From assembly GCA_965227875.1 (NCBI GenBank), contig OZ245783.1:4774001-4838000 (forward strand): a stretch of 64,000 nt of DNA, read 5' to 3'. Each line of letters begins with the position of its first letter. Position 1 is the first letter of the stretch. Made by a program: the position numbers and the translations under genes. Source of the DNA: G965227875 sp965227875 (GTDB lineage Bacteria; Pseudomonadota; Alphaproteobacteria; Rhizobiales; JAJFHC01). Shown here piece by piece: positions 1 through 7,385 of the stretch. The notes below the pieces were generated by a model. That model saw only the letters and a program-made list of their open reading frames with translations. It ran no database searches and had not been told where the DNA came from.

Positions 1-5
1 CGTCG

Positions 6-431
6 ATGCCCGCCGATCACACGGTCAAGGCAACGGTCAGCAAGCCGGCCGCGGCGAAGTCTCGCAAGTCGTCCCGCCGGACCGCGAAAGCCGTTACGAG
101 CAGATCCGCGAGGAGCATCTACGTGCAACCGAAGGCACTCACCCTGAATCTGACCTACAAGGCCCGTGTGGCGGTCCCCAAGGGCAGCCGGATCAAGATC
201 GACGTCGCGGACAAGAGCGGCCGGGTCCTCCGTACCGTGACGTCGCGGACCCTGACCGACGGGCCGCCCTATGCGGTCCGGGTCCCGATCGAAGACGTGT
301 CGTCCTACCCGATCCGGATCAGCACCCGCCTGTCGTCCCCGGTCGGGCACGAGTTTGCCGGAAGCCTCTCGCTCACGCGTTCCCAGCTGGAAGCCAGCCA
401 GCGGATTGACGTCAACATGGCAATCCAGTAG
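6..431 (+). CDS. YbaY/YscW-like protein, possibly 5'-truncated by the window edge
   Basis: The reading frame is open to the left edge, so the ATG at 6 may be internal and the real N-terminus may lie outside the window. About 40 residues rich in Lys, Arg, Ser and Ala precede a beta-rich domain of roughly 95 residues. That domain has the pattern 'AVPKGSRIKIDVAD', then a Val/Ile-rich strand series and a closing 'IDVNMAIQ'. This resembles the YbaY / YscW lipoprotein-chaperone fold (short Ig-like domains, usually periplasmic), but the match is by eye only. No signal peptide is visible from the ATG, which fits a missing N-terminus. It is followed after 30 bases by a DUF4384-like exported protein and a trypsin-like protease in the same direction, suggesting one transcription unit of envelope proteins. 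Function unknown. Confidence 0.5.
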   Translation: MPADHTVKATVSKPAAAKSRKSSRRTAKAVTSRSARSIYVQPKALTLNLTYKARVAVPKGSRIKIDVADKSGRVLRTVTSRTLTDGPPYAVRVPIEDVSSYPIRISTRLSSPVGHEFAGSLSLTRSQLEASQRIDVNMAIQ

Positions 432-460
432 CGATGCCGGCACAGGGAGTTTGGAAAGAT

Positions 461-1018
461 ATGACAAGAATTACAAAGTTTTCGCTGGCGCTGGCCGTCG
501 CAACCAGTTCGTTCCTGCTCGCTGCCGCTCCTGCGTCCGCCGGTTGCCTGGACCTCTGGACCATGGGGTACGACGACTGGCAGAAGGACAAGAAGACGAG
601 GACCAAGTTCAGGTTCAACGAGCTTCTCGTCATATGCGTCAAGGTCAAGCAGGACTATCACATCACCATTTGGGACGCTCCTCCCAAGGGAGACTACGAA
701 CGCCTGTTTCCCAACCAGATCACCCATCCGAACAACCCCCAGGTCAAGGCCGGACAGATCAAGGCCGGAGAGACCAAGTGTTTCGGAACCAAGGACACGT
801 TCCCGCTCTATTTCCCGAAGGAAGAAGGCAAGGGAGCAGGCAAGCTGTCGGTCGTCGCCACCAAGTCGATGGACGGCCAGGTTCCCGAAAACGACTACGC
901 GATCCCCGGCCAGAGGGTTTCTCAGGAGAGCATGCGGCAATGGACCCGCAACTTCAGCCTCGGCGACCAGTGCAAGGCCGAAATGACGACCTATCTCGAA
1001 TATTCCGTGTCGGACTAG
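461..1018 (+). CDS. Exported DUF4384-like protein
   Basis: The ATG at 461 is chosen because it gives a clean signal peptide (Arg/Lys n-region, hydrophobic core, cleavage near 'ASA-GC') and follows a GGAAAG ribosome-binding site. An ATG at 434 would add nine residues that spoil it. The mature protein is about 160 residues. The stretch 'YHITIWDAPPKGDYERLFPN' followed by a Gly/Lys segment and a C-terminal beta strand with 'LSVVAT' resembles DUF4384 domains, which often occur beside trypsin- or caspase-like proteases. Cysteines at the mature N-terminus and in 'VICVKV', 'TKCFG' and 'DQCKA' could form disulfides in the periplasm. The protease gene starts only 7 bases downstream with its ribosome-binding site over this stop codon, so the two are probably co-expressed. 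The domain call is tentative. Confidence 0.65.
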   Translation: MTRITKFSLALAVATSSFLLAAAPASAGCLDLWTMGYDDWQKDKKTRTKFRFNELLVICVKVKQDYHITIWDAPPKGDYERLFPNQITHPNNPQVKAGQIKAGETKCFGTKDTFPLYFPKEEGKGAGKLSVVATKSMDGQVPENDYAIPGQRVSQESMRQWTRNFSLGDQCKAEMTTYLEYSVSD

Positions 1019-1025
1019 GAAACAC

Positions 1026-1958
1026 ATGAACACGAACAGACACCTGGACGATCGCCGCGGAAAACAGAACTGGAGTCACACTGTGTCGGGACCGGAAATC
1101 AGAAACAGATTCAAACGCACGATCCGCAGCGCGGTTCTGGCCGTGATCGGGACGGGCATTCTCGCTCCCGCCCTCGCCGCAGAGGAATTCAGCTGCATCG
1201 AACCCAAGCAGCGCCAGGTGACCTACCGCATCGTCGGCGGACACGGCGCCAAACCCGCCGACTGGCCGTTCATCGTCGGTCTCAAGATCCGCAACAAGGC
1301 CAACTCGTTCTGCGGCGGAAGCCTGATCAACAACCAGTGGGTGTTGACCGCGGCCCACTGCACCAAACCGATCCTCGGCAAGGAATCGGCGATCGTCATT
1401 CACCGGGTCGGCCCGAGCGGCAAGTCCGATGGACCCTCGGCGCGCATCGCGAAGATCTTCATTCATCCGAACTTCCGCAGCGACGCGAGAGGAAATCTCT
1501 TCAACGACATATCGCTCATAAAGCTCAGCCGGCCGATCCCCTTGCCCAACAGCAAACTCGCCCTGCTGCCCAAGGCATCGGTGGAACAGAAAGTCGCCAG
1601 GGACGGCGTTTGCGCCGCGGTCGCGGGCTGGGGAACCACGTCCGAGAAAGGCAGCCAGCCGACTTTCCTGCAGGAGGTGTTCGTGCCCACGCTGACGCTC
1701 GCGCAGTGCCGGTCGGGCTACGGTTCGGTGATTTCGTCCGCACCGCACCTTTGTGCGGGATACATGCCGGGCGGCAAGGACAGCTGCCAGGGCGACAGCG
1801 GCGGCCCGCTGATCGTGCGTGCCGGTCCGACGGGCTTCCTTCAGATCGGTGTCGTGAGTTATGGTCAGGGATGCGCCAGGGCGAACAAGCCCGGCGTCTA
1901 CGCACGCGTGTCGACCTATCGGGACTGGATTTTCCAGACGGTCGGACAGAACAAATGA
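1026..1958 (+). CDS. Secreted trypsin-like serine protease (S1 family)
   Basis: A complete chymotrypsin-fold protease of about 310 residues. The activation site 'IVGG' lies at residues 69-72, catalytic His111 in 'TAAHC', Asp161 in 'NDISLIKL' and Ser258 in 'GDSGGPL'. Asp252, six residues before the serine, is the S1-pocket Asp that gives trypsin-type preference for Lys/Arg. A hydrophobic signal segment ends near residue 51, followed by a short propeptide up to Arg68, so the zymogen could self-activate after Arg. The ATG at 1026 has AGGA upstream. A GTG at 1083 with GGAG before it is an equally good start and would shorten a long n-region. It sits between the DUF4384-like gene and a metallopeptidase, both exported, suggesting an envelope proteolysis unit. 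The substrate is unknown. Confidence 0.93.
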   Translation: MNTNRHLDDRRGKQNWSHTVSGPEIRNRFKRTIRSAVLAVIGTGILAPALAAEEFSCIEPKQRQVTYRIVGGHGAKPADWPFIVGLKIRNKANSFCGGSLINNQWVLTAAHCTKPILGKESAIVIHRVGPSGKSDGPSARIAKIFIHPNFRSDARGNLFNDISLIKLSRPIPLPNSKLALLPKASVEQKVARDGVCAAVAGWGTTSEKGSQPTFLQEVFVPTLTLAQCRSGYGSVISSAPHLCAGYMPGGKDSCQGDSGGPLIVRAGPTGFLQIGVVSYGQGCARANKPGVYARVSTYRDWIFQTVGQNK

Positions 1959-1987
1959 AGGCCTGAAACCGCGGAAACCCGGAGAAG

Positions 1988-2785
1988 ATGATCACGAGCA
2001 AGATACACGGCCCCGCTTCCGATGACACAGGCGTCGCGCCCGTCCGGCGTCGCCTGCTCACCGGAATGTGCGCTGCGGTCTGCTCGTGCACGGCGGCCCG
2101 GGTGCCCGGCCTGTCCTCCGGGTTGGCTCTTGCCGCCCAGCGCCGCTACTGCCTCGACGCATCGTCCGCGCCATCGGCCAGTTCACTCAAGCCGCTGTCG
2201 GCGTTCAGCAATCCGGGGCTGGCGTTCTTCATCAACAAGGAAATCCACGACCTTCTGGGATCGTTCTTCAACCTGAAGTTCGATGTGGCGCTCGACCTCG
2301 CCGACCCGGGCGCCTACATGGCCGCGTACGAAAAACCACGCGAAGGGCGTTACGGCGCCATCATCCTCGGTGACAGGTTCTTGCGCGAAAAGGGCAACGA
2401 GCCCTTCGGATTGCTGAAGACCGCGGGCATCCTGTCGCATGAATGCGCCCACGTCTTCCAGGTCCGGTATGGCACGGACCGCCAGTTGCTCGGCAGCAAG
2501 GGCCAGGTGCGCATGGTCGAACTCCACGCGGACTACATGTCCGGCGGGTATATCGCCTGGCGGTCGGAGTTCCTGCGTTCCAAACCCGTGGAAGTCGCCG
2601 CGATGTTCTACAGTCTCGGCGACACGTTCGTGCACAGCAACCAGCACCACGGAACCCATTCCGAGCGTTTCAGGGCGTTCCGGGCTGGATATGAGGCATA
2701 CTTCGAAATGAGAAAAACAAACCAGGGCGTAACAGTGGAGATGTTGGCAGAGAAAGGGCTGGATGATGTACTCGCTGCGTTTTAG
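1988..2785 (+). CDS. Exported HExxH metallopeptidase-like protein
   Basis: The 265-residue product starts with a Tat-like leader: 'RRRLL' followed by a weakly hydrophobic Ala/Cys/Ser region. The zinc motif 'HECAHVFQ' (HExxH) is followed about 30 residues later by 'ELHADYMSGGYIA'. This pairing, HExxHxxQ then ELxADxxxG, is characteristic of the neutral zinc metallopeptidase group that includes YpfJ-like proteins. A His-rich stretch ('HSNQHHGTHSERF') lies near the C-terminus. The protein is probably folded before export and acts in the periplasm. The gene is 29 bases after the protease gene. Its 3' end overlaps the next gene by 23 bases, so translation of the two is likely coupled. The peptidase class is well supported; the substrate is not known. 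Confidence 0.8.
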   Translation: MITSKIHGPASDDTGVAPVRRRLLTGMCAAVCSCTAARVPGLSSGLALAAQRRYCLDASSAPSASSLKPLSAFSNPGLAFFINKEIHDLLGSFFNLKFDVALDLADPGAYMAAYEKPREGRYGAIILGDRFLREKGNEPFGLLKTAGILSHECAHVFQVRYGTDRQLLGSKGQVRMVELHADYMSGGYIAWRSEFLRSKPVEVAAMFYSLGDTFVHSNQHHGTHSERFRAFRAGYEAYFEMRKTNQGVTVEMLAEKGLDDVLAAF

Positions 2786-3443
2786 GCAATTGCAAGGGCT
2801 GCGCAACCTGATGGCGGCGGCGGCCCTGTGCCTGGTCGGTATGGCCGTTTCCGGCGACGCCATGGCCCAGTACCGCATCAACACCGGGTGCCCGTCCATC
2901 GACCAGCTCCCCCCGAATGCCACCGCGGCCGATCTGAAGGGATGTTTTCCGACGTCCGGTCCCGCGACGCTGCATTGCGGCCAGCTCCGCGCCATCGCGC
3001 GCATATCCGTCGGCACGCCGGAAGGACAGGTGGCGCTGAACAACTACCAGCAGCAGTGTCCCAGCACGCCGCAGGGCTCCGGCTCCACGAGCACGGTCAG
3101 CACACCGACGCCACCGGTCGTGCCGCAAGGCATTTCCGTTCCCGACGGCGTCTATCAGGGATGGCGCGGCTACACCCGCCGGAACCATGGTGTGAGCCGA
3201 CGGATCTGCAAGGACAACTACCAGTTCTACGCCAACGTGATCCAGGGCTCGATCACGTTCGAGAGCGGCGGCCATACCTGGCGCGGCGTCGTGGCGGACA
3301 ACGGGTGGATCCATATCGGGCGCGAGGGTGTCTGGCCGCGGCCGAAGAACCCGACCGCCATCCAGGGGCCGGCGAACCAGGCCCAGCTGTACAATGGCTA
3401 CTGCGGCTGGGGTGAGTTCAGGCTTGGTCAGAAGCTACAATAG
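2763..3443 (+). CDS. Exported protein of unknown function
   Basis: The 226-residue protein has a signal peptide (hydrophobic 'LMAAAALCLVGMAVSG', cleavage after 'AMA'). A Cys-containing N-terminal region follows. Then comes a Ser/Thr/Pro linker around residues 100-120, and a C-terminal domain of about 100 residues rich in Tyr, Trp and Gly. The linker suggests two domains in the periplasm or outside the cell. The start overlaps the end of the metallopeptidase gene by 23 bases in another frame, a sign of translational coupling. I do not recognise a family. It is the last gene of the rightward exported-protein run and meets the next gene tail to tail. Confidence 0.7.
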   Translation: MMYSLRFRQLQGLRNLMAAAALCLVGMAVSGDAMAQYRINTGCPSIDQLPPNATAADLKGCFPTSGPATLHCGQLRAIARISVGTPEGQVALNNYQQQCPSTPQGSGSTSTVSTPTPPVVPQGISVPDGVYQGWRGYTRRNHGVSRRICKDNYQFYANVIQGSITFESGGHTWRGVVADNGWIHIGREGVWPRPKNPTAIQGPANQAQLYNGYCGWGEFRLGQKLQ

Positions 3444-3466
3444 GCCGACGGCGCCCGCGTTGGCCT
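3442..3466. terminator. Stem-loop between convergent genes
   Basis: Nine-base stem AGGCCGACG / CGTTGGCCT (one G-T pair) with a 7-nt loop, placed exactly in the 26 bases between two convergent stop codons. There is no T-tract on either side, so it is a candidate bidirectional terminator or 3'-end stabiliser rather than a textbook intrinsic terminator. Confidence 0.45.
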
Positions 3467-3469
3467 GCC

Positions 3470-4411
3470 CTATCGCGGACAACGAGGCGCGGACGTGACC
3501 CATTTTTCTCTCGTGACCGGCCGGAAGCCCTGGGATTCGAGCAACAGATTGACCATGGTCATCTGCGTCGACGTCGCGCAGTGCTGGACCTCGATATTGT
3601 AGTAGTTGCCGGTCTGCGCGCCCCGTTCCGCAACGAGATAGTTCGAGAGCGAACAGTCGTTCCGCGCCCGTTTCACCTGTTCGTAGATCACGTTGATGCC
3701 CGCATTCGTGAAGTGGTTGACGAGCGCGGCCGCATTGCCTTCGTTCGCGGCTTCCGTTCCCGCGAGCAGGATCGCATTGTCGCCATCCGCCAGCGATCGC
3801 GTGCGAGGATTGGGCGACATGAAGCCGTGCAGCGCGCCCGCCTTCTTGCGTTCGGCGGAGATATGCCCGCGGCCGTTTCCGTGCCCGTCGTCGTTCGTGT
3901 GAAGCGACAGGAAGAGGTTGCCGGTCCCTGCGAACTCCATGACGGCCTTGGTGTAGGACGGAGACGCCACCCCGCGGCCCGTGCATTTCACTTTCGCCGA
4001 CCCGAAAGCGCGGTTGGGGTCGACGCCATTGGGCAGAATACGTTTTTCGGCATTCTCGACGGCGACAAACCCGCCGCCATAGGCGATCGCGGAATAGACG
4101 GCGGTGTCGAAGGCGGAGTCCTCGTTGTCATGGGGCACGACCCAGACCGGACCGCGCCGCCGCGCGGGGTTGGTGACGAACTGCAGCAGGACATCGGAGC
4201 CCTTGATGGTCACCGTCTCCTCGCGGTAGCACAGCCCGCCGCACCTGAACTTCTCCAGATTGACCCGTACGTCCGGATCAGACACGCGCGCGGGATTTAT
4301 GCACCCGTCCGGGACGGCAAGCGGTTTGCAGGATTGTGCGGAAGCGGTGTGCGAACCGGCCAGAGCGGTCAGGACCAGTGCGGCGCACCGGAGCAGAAAA
4401 CGCGATGTCAC
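3470..4411 (-). CDS. Exported protein resembling zinc amidohydrolases (N-formylglutamate amidohydrolase/AstE type)
   Basis: A GTG at 4411 is chosen because GGAG lies about seven bases upstream and it yields a compact signal peptide ending near 'TASA'. A TTG at 4438 in frame would add nine residues. The mature protein is about 285 residues. Spaced motifs 'VVPHDNE', 'AVENAEKR...DPNRAFG' and 'LSLHTNDDGHG' recall the metal-binding His/Glu/His pattern of the N-formylglutamate amidohydrolase / succinylglutamate desuccinylase fold. Several cysteines suggest disulfides. An exported location would be unusual for these cytosolic enzyme families, so the substrate may be a cell-wall or extracellular amide. 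The family call rests on motif spacing only. Confidence 0.6.
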   Translation of the reverse strand: MTSRFLLRCAALVLTALAGSHTASAQSCKPLAVPDGCINPARVSDPDVRVNLEKFRCGGLCYREETVTIKGSDVLLQFVTNPARRRGPVWVVPHDNEDSAFDTAVYSAIAYGGGFVAVENAEKRILPNGVDPNRAFGSAKVKCTGRGVASPSYTKAVMEFAGTGNLFLSLHTNDDGHGNGRGHISAERKKAGALHGFMSPNPRTRSLADGDNAILLAGTEAANEGNAAALVNHFTNAGINVIYEQVKRARNDCSLSNYLVAERGAQTGNYYNIEVQHCATSTQMTMVNLLLESQGFRPVTREKWVTSAPRCPR

Positions 4412-4597
4412 GGGCAATCTCCGTTGGGATTCGGCCAATCCGCAAAGACTACATCACGAAACGGACCGCTGACAGCACCCTAACGCCGCAGGCCCGACGC
4501 TGCCCGCTCCCGCACCGCAGCCTTTTCGGTGCGGCAATAAAGAAAAATCGCGCAAATGTCCTTGAATCCCGCGCCGCACTCCCTTAGACACGGCGGT

Positions 4598-4688
4598 GGA
4601 GAGGTGGCCGAGTGGTCGAAGGCGCTCCCCTGCTAAGGGAGTAGGCGTCAAAAGCGTCTCGAGGGTTCGAATCCCTTCCTCTCCGCCA
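4598..4688 (+). tRNA. tRNA-Ser (anticodon GCT)
   Basis: The 91-nt gene folds as a class II tRNA. The acceptor stem GGAGAGG pairs with CCTCTCC. The D-arm contains 'TGGCCGAGTGG'. The anticodon loop CTGCTAA reads GCT, for AGC/AGU serine codons. A long variable arm ('GGCGTCAAAAGCGTC') and the T-arm 'GAGGGTTCGAATCCC' follow. The CCA end is encoded at 4686-4688. The 3' end serves as the attachment site of the island that follows. Confidence 0.97.
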
Positions 4689-4691
4689 TTT
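4672..4691 (+). repeat. attL core (tRNA-Ser 3' end)
   Basis: TCCCTTCCTCTCCGCCATTT, identical to 10353-10372. It restores an intact tRNA 3' end after integration. Confidence 0.9.
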
Positions 4692-4751
4692 CCCCGAAGA
4701 CGTATTAGTATGAGTGATTTCAGGGTGTTAAGGATTGTGCCCTGAATGTCG

Positions 4752-4772
4752 GTGCCCCAAGTTGGTGCCCCA
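4752..4772 (+). repeat. Paired GTGCCCCA motifs near attL (candidate integrase arm sites)
   Basis: GTGCCCCA occurs at 4752-4759 and 4765-4772, a 13-bp step. A degenerate copy, GTGCCCTG, lies at 4737. The same pair with the same 13-bp step occurs near the right end at 10268-10288. The placement, 50-80 bp inside the core, fits arm-type integrase binding sites; binding itself is inferred. Confidence 0.55.
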
Positions 4773-4839
4773 AGATTGCCACTCCCGGTCTGAAAGCCCG
4801 AGCCAACGCAGATCGGAAGTTGCCTGAAAGGCAGACGCA

Positions 4840-5685
4840 ATGGCCGCTGATGATGCAGAACTGGCAAGGCGCAAGAGTTTAACCTTCAAGGAGGCCGAGG
4901 GCTTGGTGCCTCTCCCCTCGCAACTAAACCTGCGAAAAACGAGCCCAACCCTCAGAGCGCGGCTGTACGGCGTTGTCCATGATCGCCTGTTGAAAGATCG
5001 GGACAACTACTCGGCGAACTTGCGCGAAAAAAGCCTCGCCGTTATGCGCCACTACTGCATCAACAAGCTCGGCATGATGGCGGACGAACTCCCCCGTCAT
5101 CGAAGCAAATGGCTGGAGTACGCGAAAGCGAACTATCAGGCAGATGACTACGGGAAGGTGTTTGACTTCACTCAGATCTTCTTGAGGTTAATGCAGGAAG
5201 AAGACCTGTCGCGGCAGGTATCCCATATATTGCAGGATGAGCGAGCAGCGTACCGACTGGTCGATGGCGACACCATAATGCCGATGTCCTCGGAGGAAGA
5301 GGGAGCGGCTTTGAATTCTGCATTAGGCGCCCTTGAGGCGGGCGAATTGGTGGGGCCGCGCAAGCACCTCGTTACCGCTGGGGCAAGATTGACTGAGGGA
5401 GACTATGCGGACAGCGTTCGGGAAAGTCTCCATGCCGTCGAGTCGCTGGCACGGTCCAAGACTGGCAAGAGCAAGTTTTCGGACGCACTGCGAGAACTGC
5501 ACAACCAAATCCCCATGCACGGCTCGTTCAGAGCAGCCCTAGAGAAGCTCTATGGTTATGCAAGCGATGAGCCCGGGGTAAGGCACTCGAACTCGGAACA
5601 AGGAGAAGCCAAGGTAACAGAACGTGATGCTCTGTTCGTCCTTGGGGTCTGCGCCTCCTTCATAACGTACCTACTTTCAGCCTAA
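4840..5685 (+). CDS. AbiJ-like abortive-infection protein (AbiJ-NTD4 plus HEPN-like C-terminus)
   Basis: The 281-residue protein has two regions. The N-terminal part (about residues 10-150) starts with 'SLTFKEAEGLVPLPSQLNL', then 'LRARLYGVV' and a helical segment. This is the pattern of the AbiJ N-terminal domain 4: a Phe/Ser opening, 'LP.Q', then 'LR..L'. The C-terminal part (about 175-281) contains 'DYADSVRESLHAVESLARS', 'LYGYASDEPGVRHS' and a final 'FVLGVCASFITYLLS'. That arrangement is typical of the HEPN-like ends of these proteins and includes an Arg-His pair. Family members act in phage defence, probably as RNA-targeting toxins that halt the infected cell. It is the first island gene, about 150 bases from attL, with its own upstream region. 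Assignment is by pattern; activity is inferred. Confidence 0.72.
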   Translation: MAADDAELARRKSLTFKEAEGLVPLPSQLNLRKTSPTLRARLYGVVHDRLLKDRDNYSANLREKSLAVMRHYCINKLGMMADELPRHRSKWLEYAKANYQADDYGKVFDFTQIFLRLMQEEDLSRQVSHILQDERAAYRLVDGDTIMPMSSEEEGAALNSALGALEAGELVGPRKHLVTAGARLTEGDYADSVRESLHAVESLARSKTGKSKFSDALRELHNQIPMHGSFRAALEKLYGYASDEPGVRHSNSEQGEAKVTERDALFVLGVCASFITYLLSA

Positions 5686-5721
5686 TGGCGTGCTGCCAGA
5701 ATGGCAGAAAGGCAGATAGAA

Positions 5722-5965
5722 GGTCGCTGCGCTCGACTGTGTCTAGCTGGTCGGGCTGGTCACCCTCCATTGGCTCGTATGGTTCGCCGTGACTTATAGT
5801 GGGTCGCCGAGAGGCGCTGTCCGTCGGAGCGGGCGGGTTATGCTGCCCATCATCACCCCGCCACTGTGCTGGTTTCCCTGAGGCGTCTGGAGGCCATCTG
5901 TGTGACGATACTCGGGGCCGTTTTCCGGTGGCCCGCATAGCGGGTCACAATCGGGCGGACCTGTG
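5722..5965 (+). repeat. Degenerate intergenic repeat, units A then B
   Basis: Unit A (5722-5810) resembles 6955-7042 and unit B (5810-5965) resembles 6771-6926 in the same orientation. Exact shared blocks in B include 18 nt at 5845-5862 / 6806-6823 and ATACTCGGGGCCGT at 5908 / 6869, both offset by 961 bp. The stretch 5686-5982 otherwise holds no convincing gene; short ORFs in it mirror those in the second copy only because the DNA is repeated. Confidence 0.7.
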
Positions 5966-5982
5966 TGGCTGCCACCGGACCG

Positions 5983-6702
5983 CTATTGCTTAAAGTCAAC
6001 GGTGCTGGATGCCCAAAGCCCCTCATAGGTCTGCTGAACCGCTGCAAATGTATCAGTGATCTCTGTCAGCGTCGTCGGCGCTTTCTTCGCGCCATCCTTG
6101 AATGAGGCGCCGGACTGGAAGCAACGGGCTTTGTCGATGAGGACGAAGCGATCATGGAAGTTCGCGGCCGAACGCACCTCCAATGAATGGCCGTACTGCT
6201 GAGCATAGGCTGTCGCTGCCGGGACTAATGTGGCCTTCCTTTCTCTACACAGAAGTCGGACTGGAACGCTCTTGTCGATGTGAGGAATGTAGCGCGTCAC
6301 GAACTCCGCATCCAAATAGGGATCGACGAACAGGACATCGGCTCGGGCACTCTCAATGACATTCCTAACGCCATCGAAGTAGTCGAACACCATCCCCCCA
6401 TCGACGGCCAAGCCAGTTGGTCCACCAATGTTCCGTTGGAGTCTCCAACGAGCCGCTCGGAGAAGTCGGCGGATTTCTACCTCGCTCGTGTAGCTCGTCA
6501 ACCGGTCATAAAGGCCCCCTATCGCGGGACCGATTGGCTTCGACAGAGGGGTCGGCAAATCCATGAAAGTGGCTTGCACACGGCCCAGCCAATCCAAGGT
6601 TGCATCATCATCATTGTCCATCTGGCCCAAAGCCGGTGATGTACGGATGATGTCTTCAATCTCTACTAACAGCTGCCTTTCGTCCAAGAACGCCTCCTCC
6701 AT
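5983..6702 (-). CDS. Phospholipase D-like domain protein, possible defence gene
   Basis: The 239-residue protein has an acidic, helical N-terminal half (about residues 1-110). The C-terminal half shows the order seen in single-copy PLD-like domains of defence islands: 'DVLFVDPYLDAEFV', a basic strand-helix segment, then 'FHDRFVLID' and 'CFQSGASFKD'. The canonical HxK is replaced by His-Asp-Arg, so a catalytic His is present while the Lys position is Arg. Such domains bind or cleave nucleic acid phosphodiesters in characterised relatives; here activity is inferred. It runs opposite to the AbiJ-like gene and is flanked on both sides by the A/B repeats. The ATG at 6702 follows a plausible upstream region. 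Confidence 0.6.
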   Translation of the reverse strand: MEEAFLDERQLLVEIEDIIRTSPALGQMDNDDDATLDWLGRVQATFMDLPTPLSKPIGPAIGGLYDRLTSYTSEVEIRRLLRAARWRLQRNIGGPTGLAVDGGMVFDYFDGVRNVIESARADVLFVDPYLDAEFVTRYIPHIDKSVPVRLLCRERKATLVPAATAYAQQYGHSLEVRSAANFHDRFVLIDKARCFQSGASFKDGAKKAPTTLTEITDTFAAVQQTYEGLWASSTVDFKQ

Positions 6703-6770
6703 CTTCCATACGCTTTGTACCGGTCCAACAAAGCTTATAAAGCGACCGCAACGCCTTGGCCAAGTGTCCC

Positions 6771-7042
6771 GCTAAGAGGCGTCGTCCGACAGCGCGGAGT
6801 GGCTCGCCCATCATCACCCCGCCTCTGCGCGGACTTTGCAGAGTCGGCTGAACGCCATCGGTGCGGCAATACTCGGGGCCGTCGTCCGGTGGTCCGCATG
6901 GAGGGGCACATTGGGACTGGTCCGATGGTGCTGCCCGGCTCGGGTAGCTAGGCCGGTCGCTCCGCTCCCGCTGCTCTGATCGGTCGGGCTGATCGCCCTC
7001 CATTGGCTCGCTTGGCTCGCCCTGAGTCACAGTGAGTCGCTG
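6771..7042 (+). repeat. Degenerate intergenic repeat, units B then A
   Basis: Second copies of the two units found at 5722-5965, but in swapped order, so the PLD-like gene lies in the arrangement A-B-gene-B-A with all units in direct orientation. Unit A shares 'CCCTCCATTGGCTCG' and neighbouring blocks with 5762 onward. Confidence 0.7.
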
Positions 7043-7138
7043 ACGGCAATGTTACAGTTTCAGGTGGGGAGACAATGCGGGCAAGCCTAACGGGCCTGCA
7101 CAGGCTTCTATGAGGCTCCTGGGGGCCTTTCCTTGGGG

Positions 7139-7183
7139 CGGGAGATTGGCCCTCGGCTCCTCTTCTCCCCATCCCCTCGGTGG
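7139..7183 (+). repeat. 45-bp direct repeat, copy 1
   Basis: 32 identical bases (7139-7170 = 8279-8310), one mismatch, then 12 more identical bases. The two copies are 1140 bp apart and bracket the serine recombinase gene. Confidence 0.9.
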
Positions 7184-7385
7184 TTACCTAGGACGGCCAC
7201 ACTATGCCGACTTGGCGTTGCCGCCCCGTGCCCGGCCTGTGCAGATAGACCCTGTTTCCCCGACGCGATGGATCGGCCTTGCGGTCTAGGCTTGGTGGCA
7301 CGGGCCTGCGGTCAGGGCTTGAAGTCCGTGCCGTACCTAACCGCCTTCGGCCACTGATTCTATCTCAAGAGCGAGGGGTGCAGCC

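Larger units (their letters stand above)
6703..7385. other. 683-bp gene-poor island interval
   Basis: It holds the second copies of repeat units B and A (6771-7042) and the first copy of the 45-bp direct repeat (7139-7183). ORFs here are short, mostly in GC-rich frames without ribosome-binding sites, and those at 6656-7030 are explained by repeat similarity. No gene is supported. Confidence 0.6.

Noticed and set aside
5660..7030. Two similar minus-strand ORFs (5660-5938 and 6656-7030) sharing 'PMEGDQPD'
   Set aside because: The similarity follows from the A/B DNA repeats and breaks at different frames; neither has a plausible start region.
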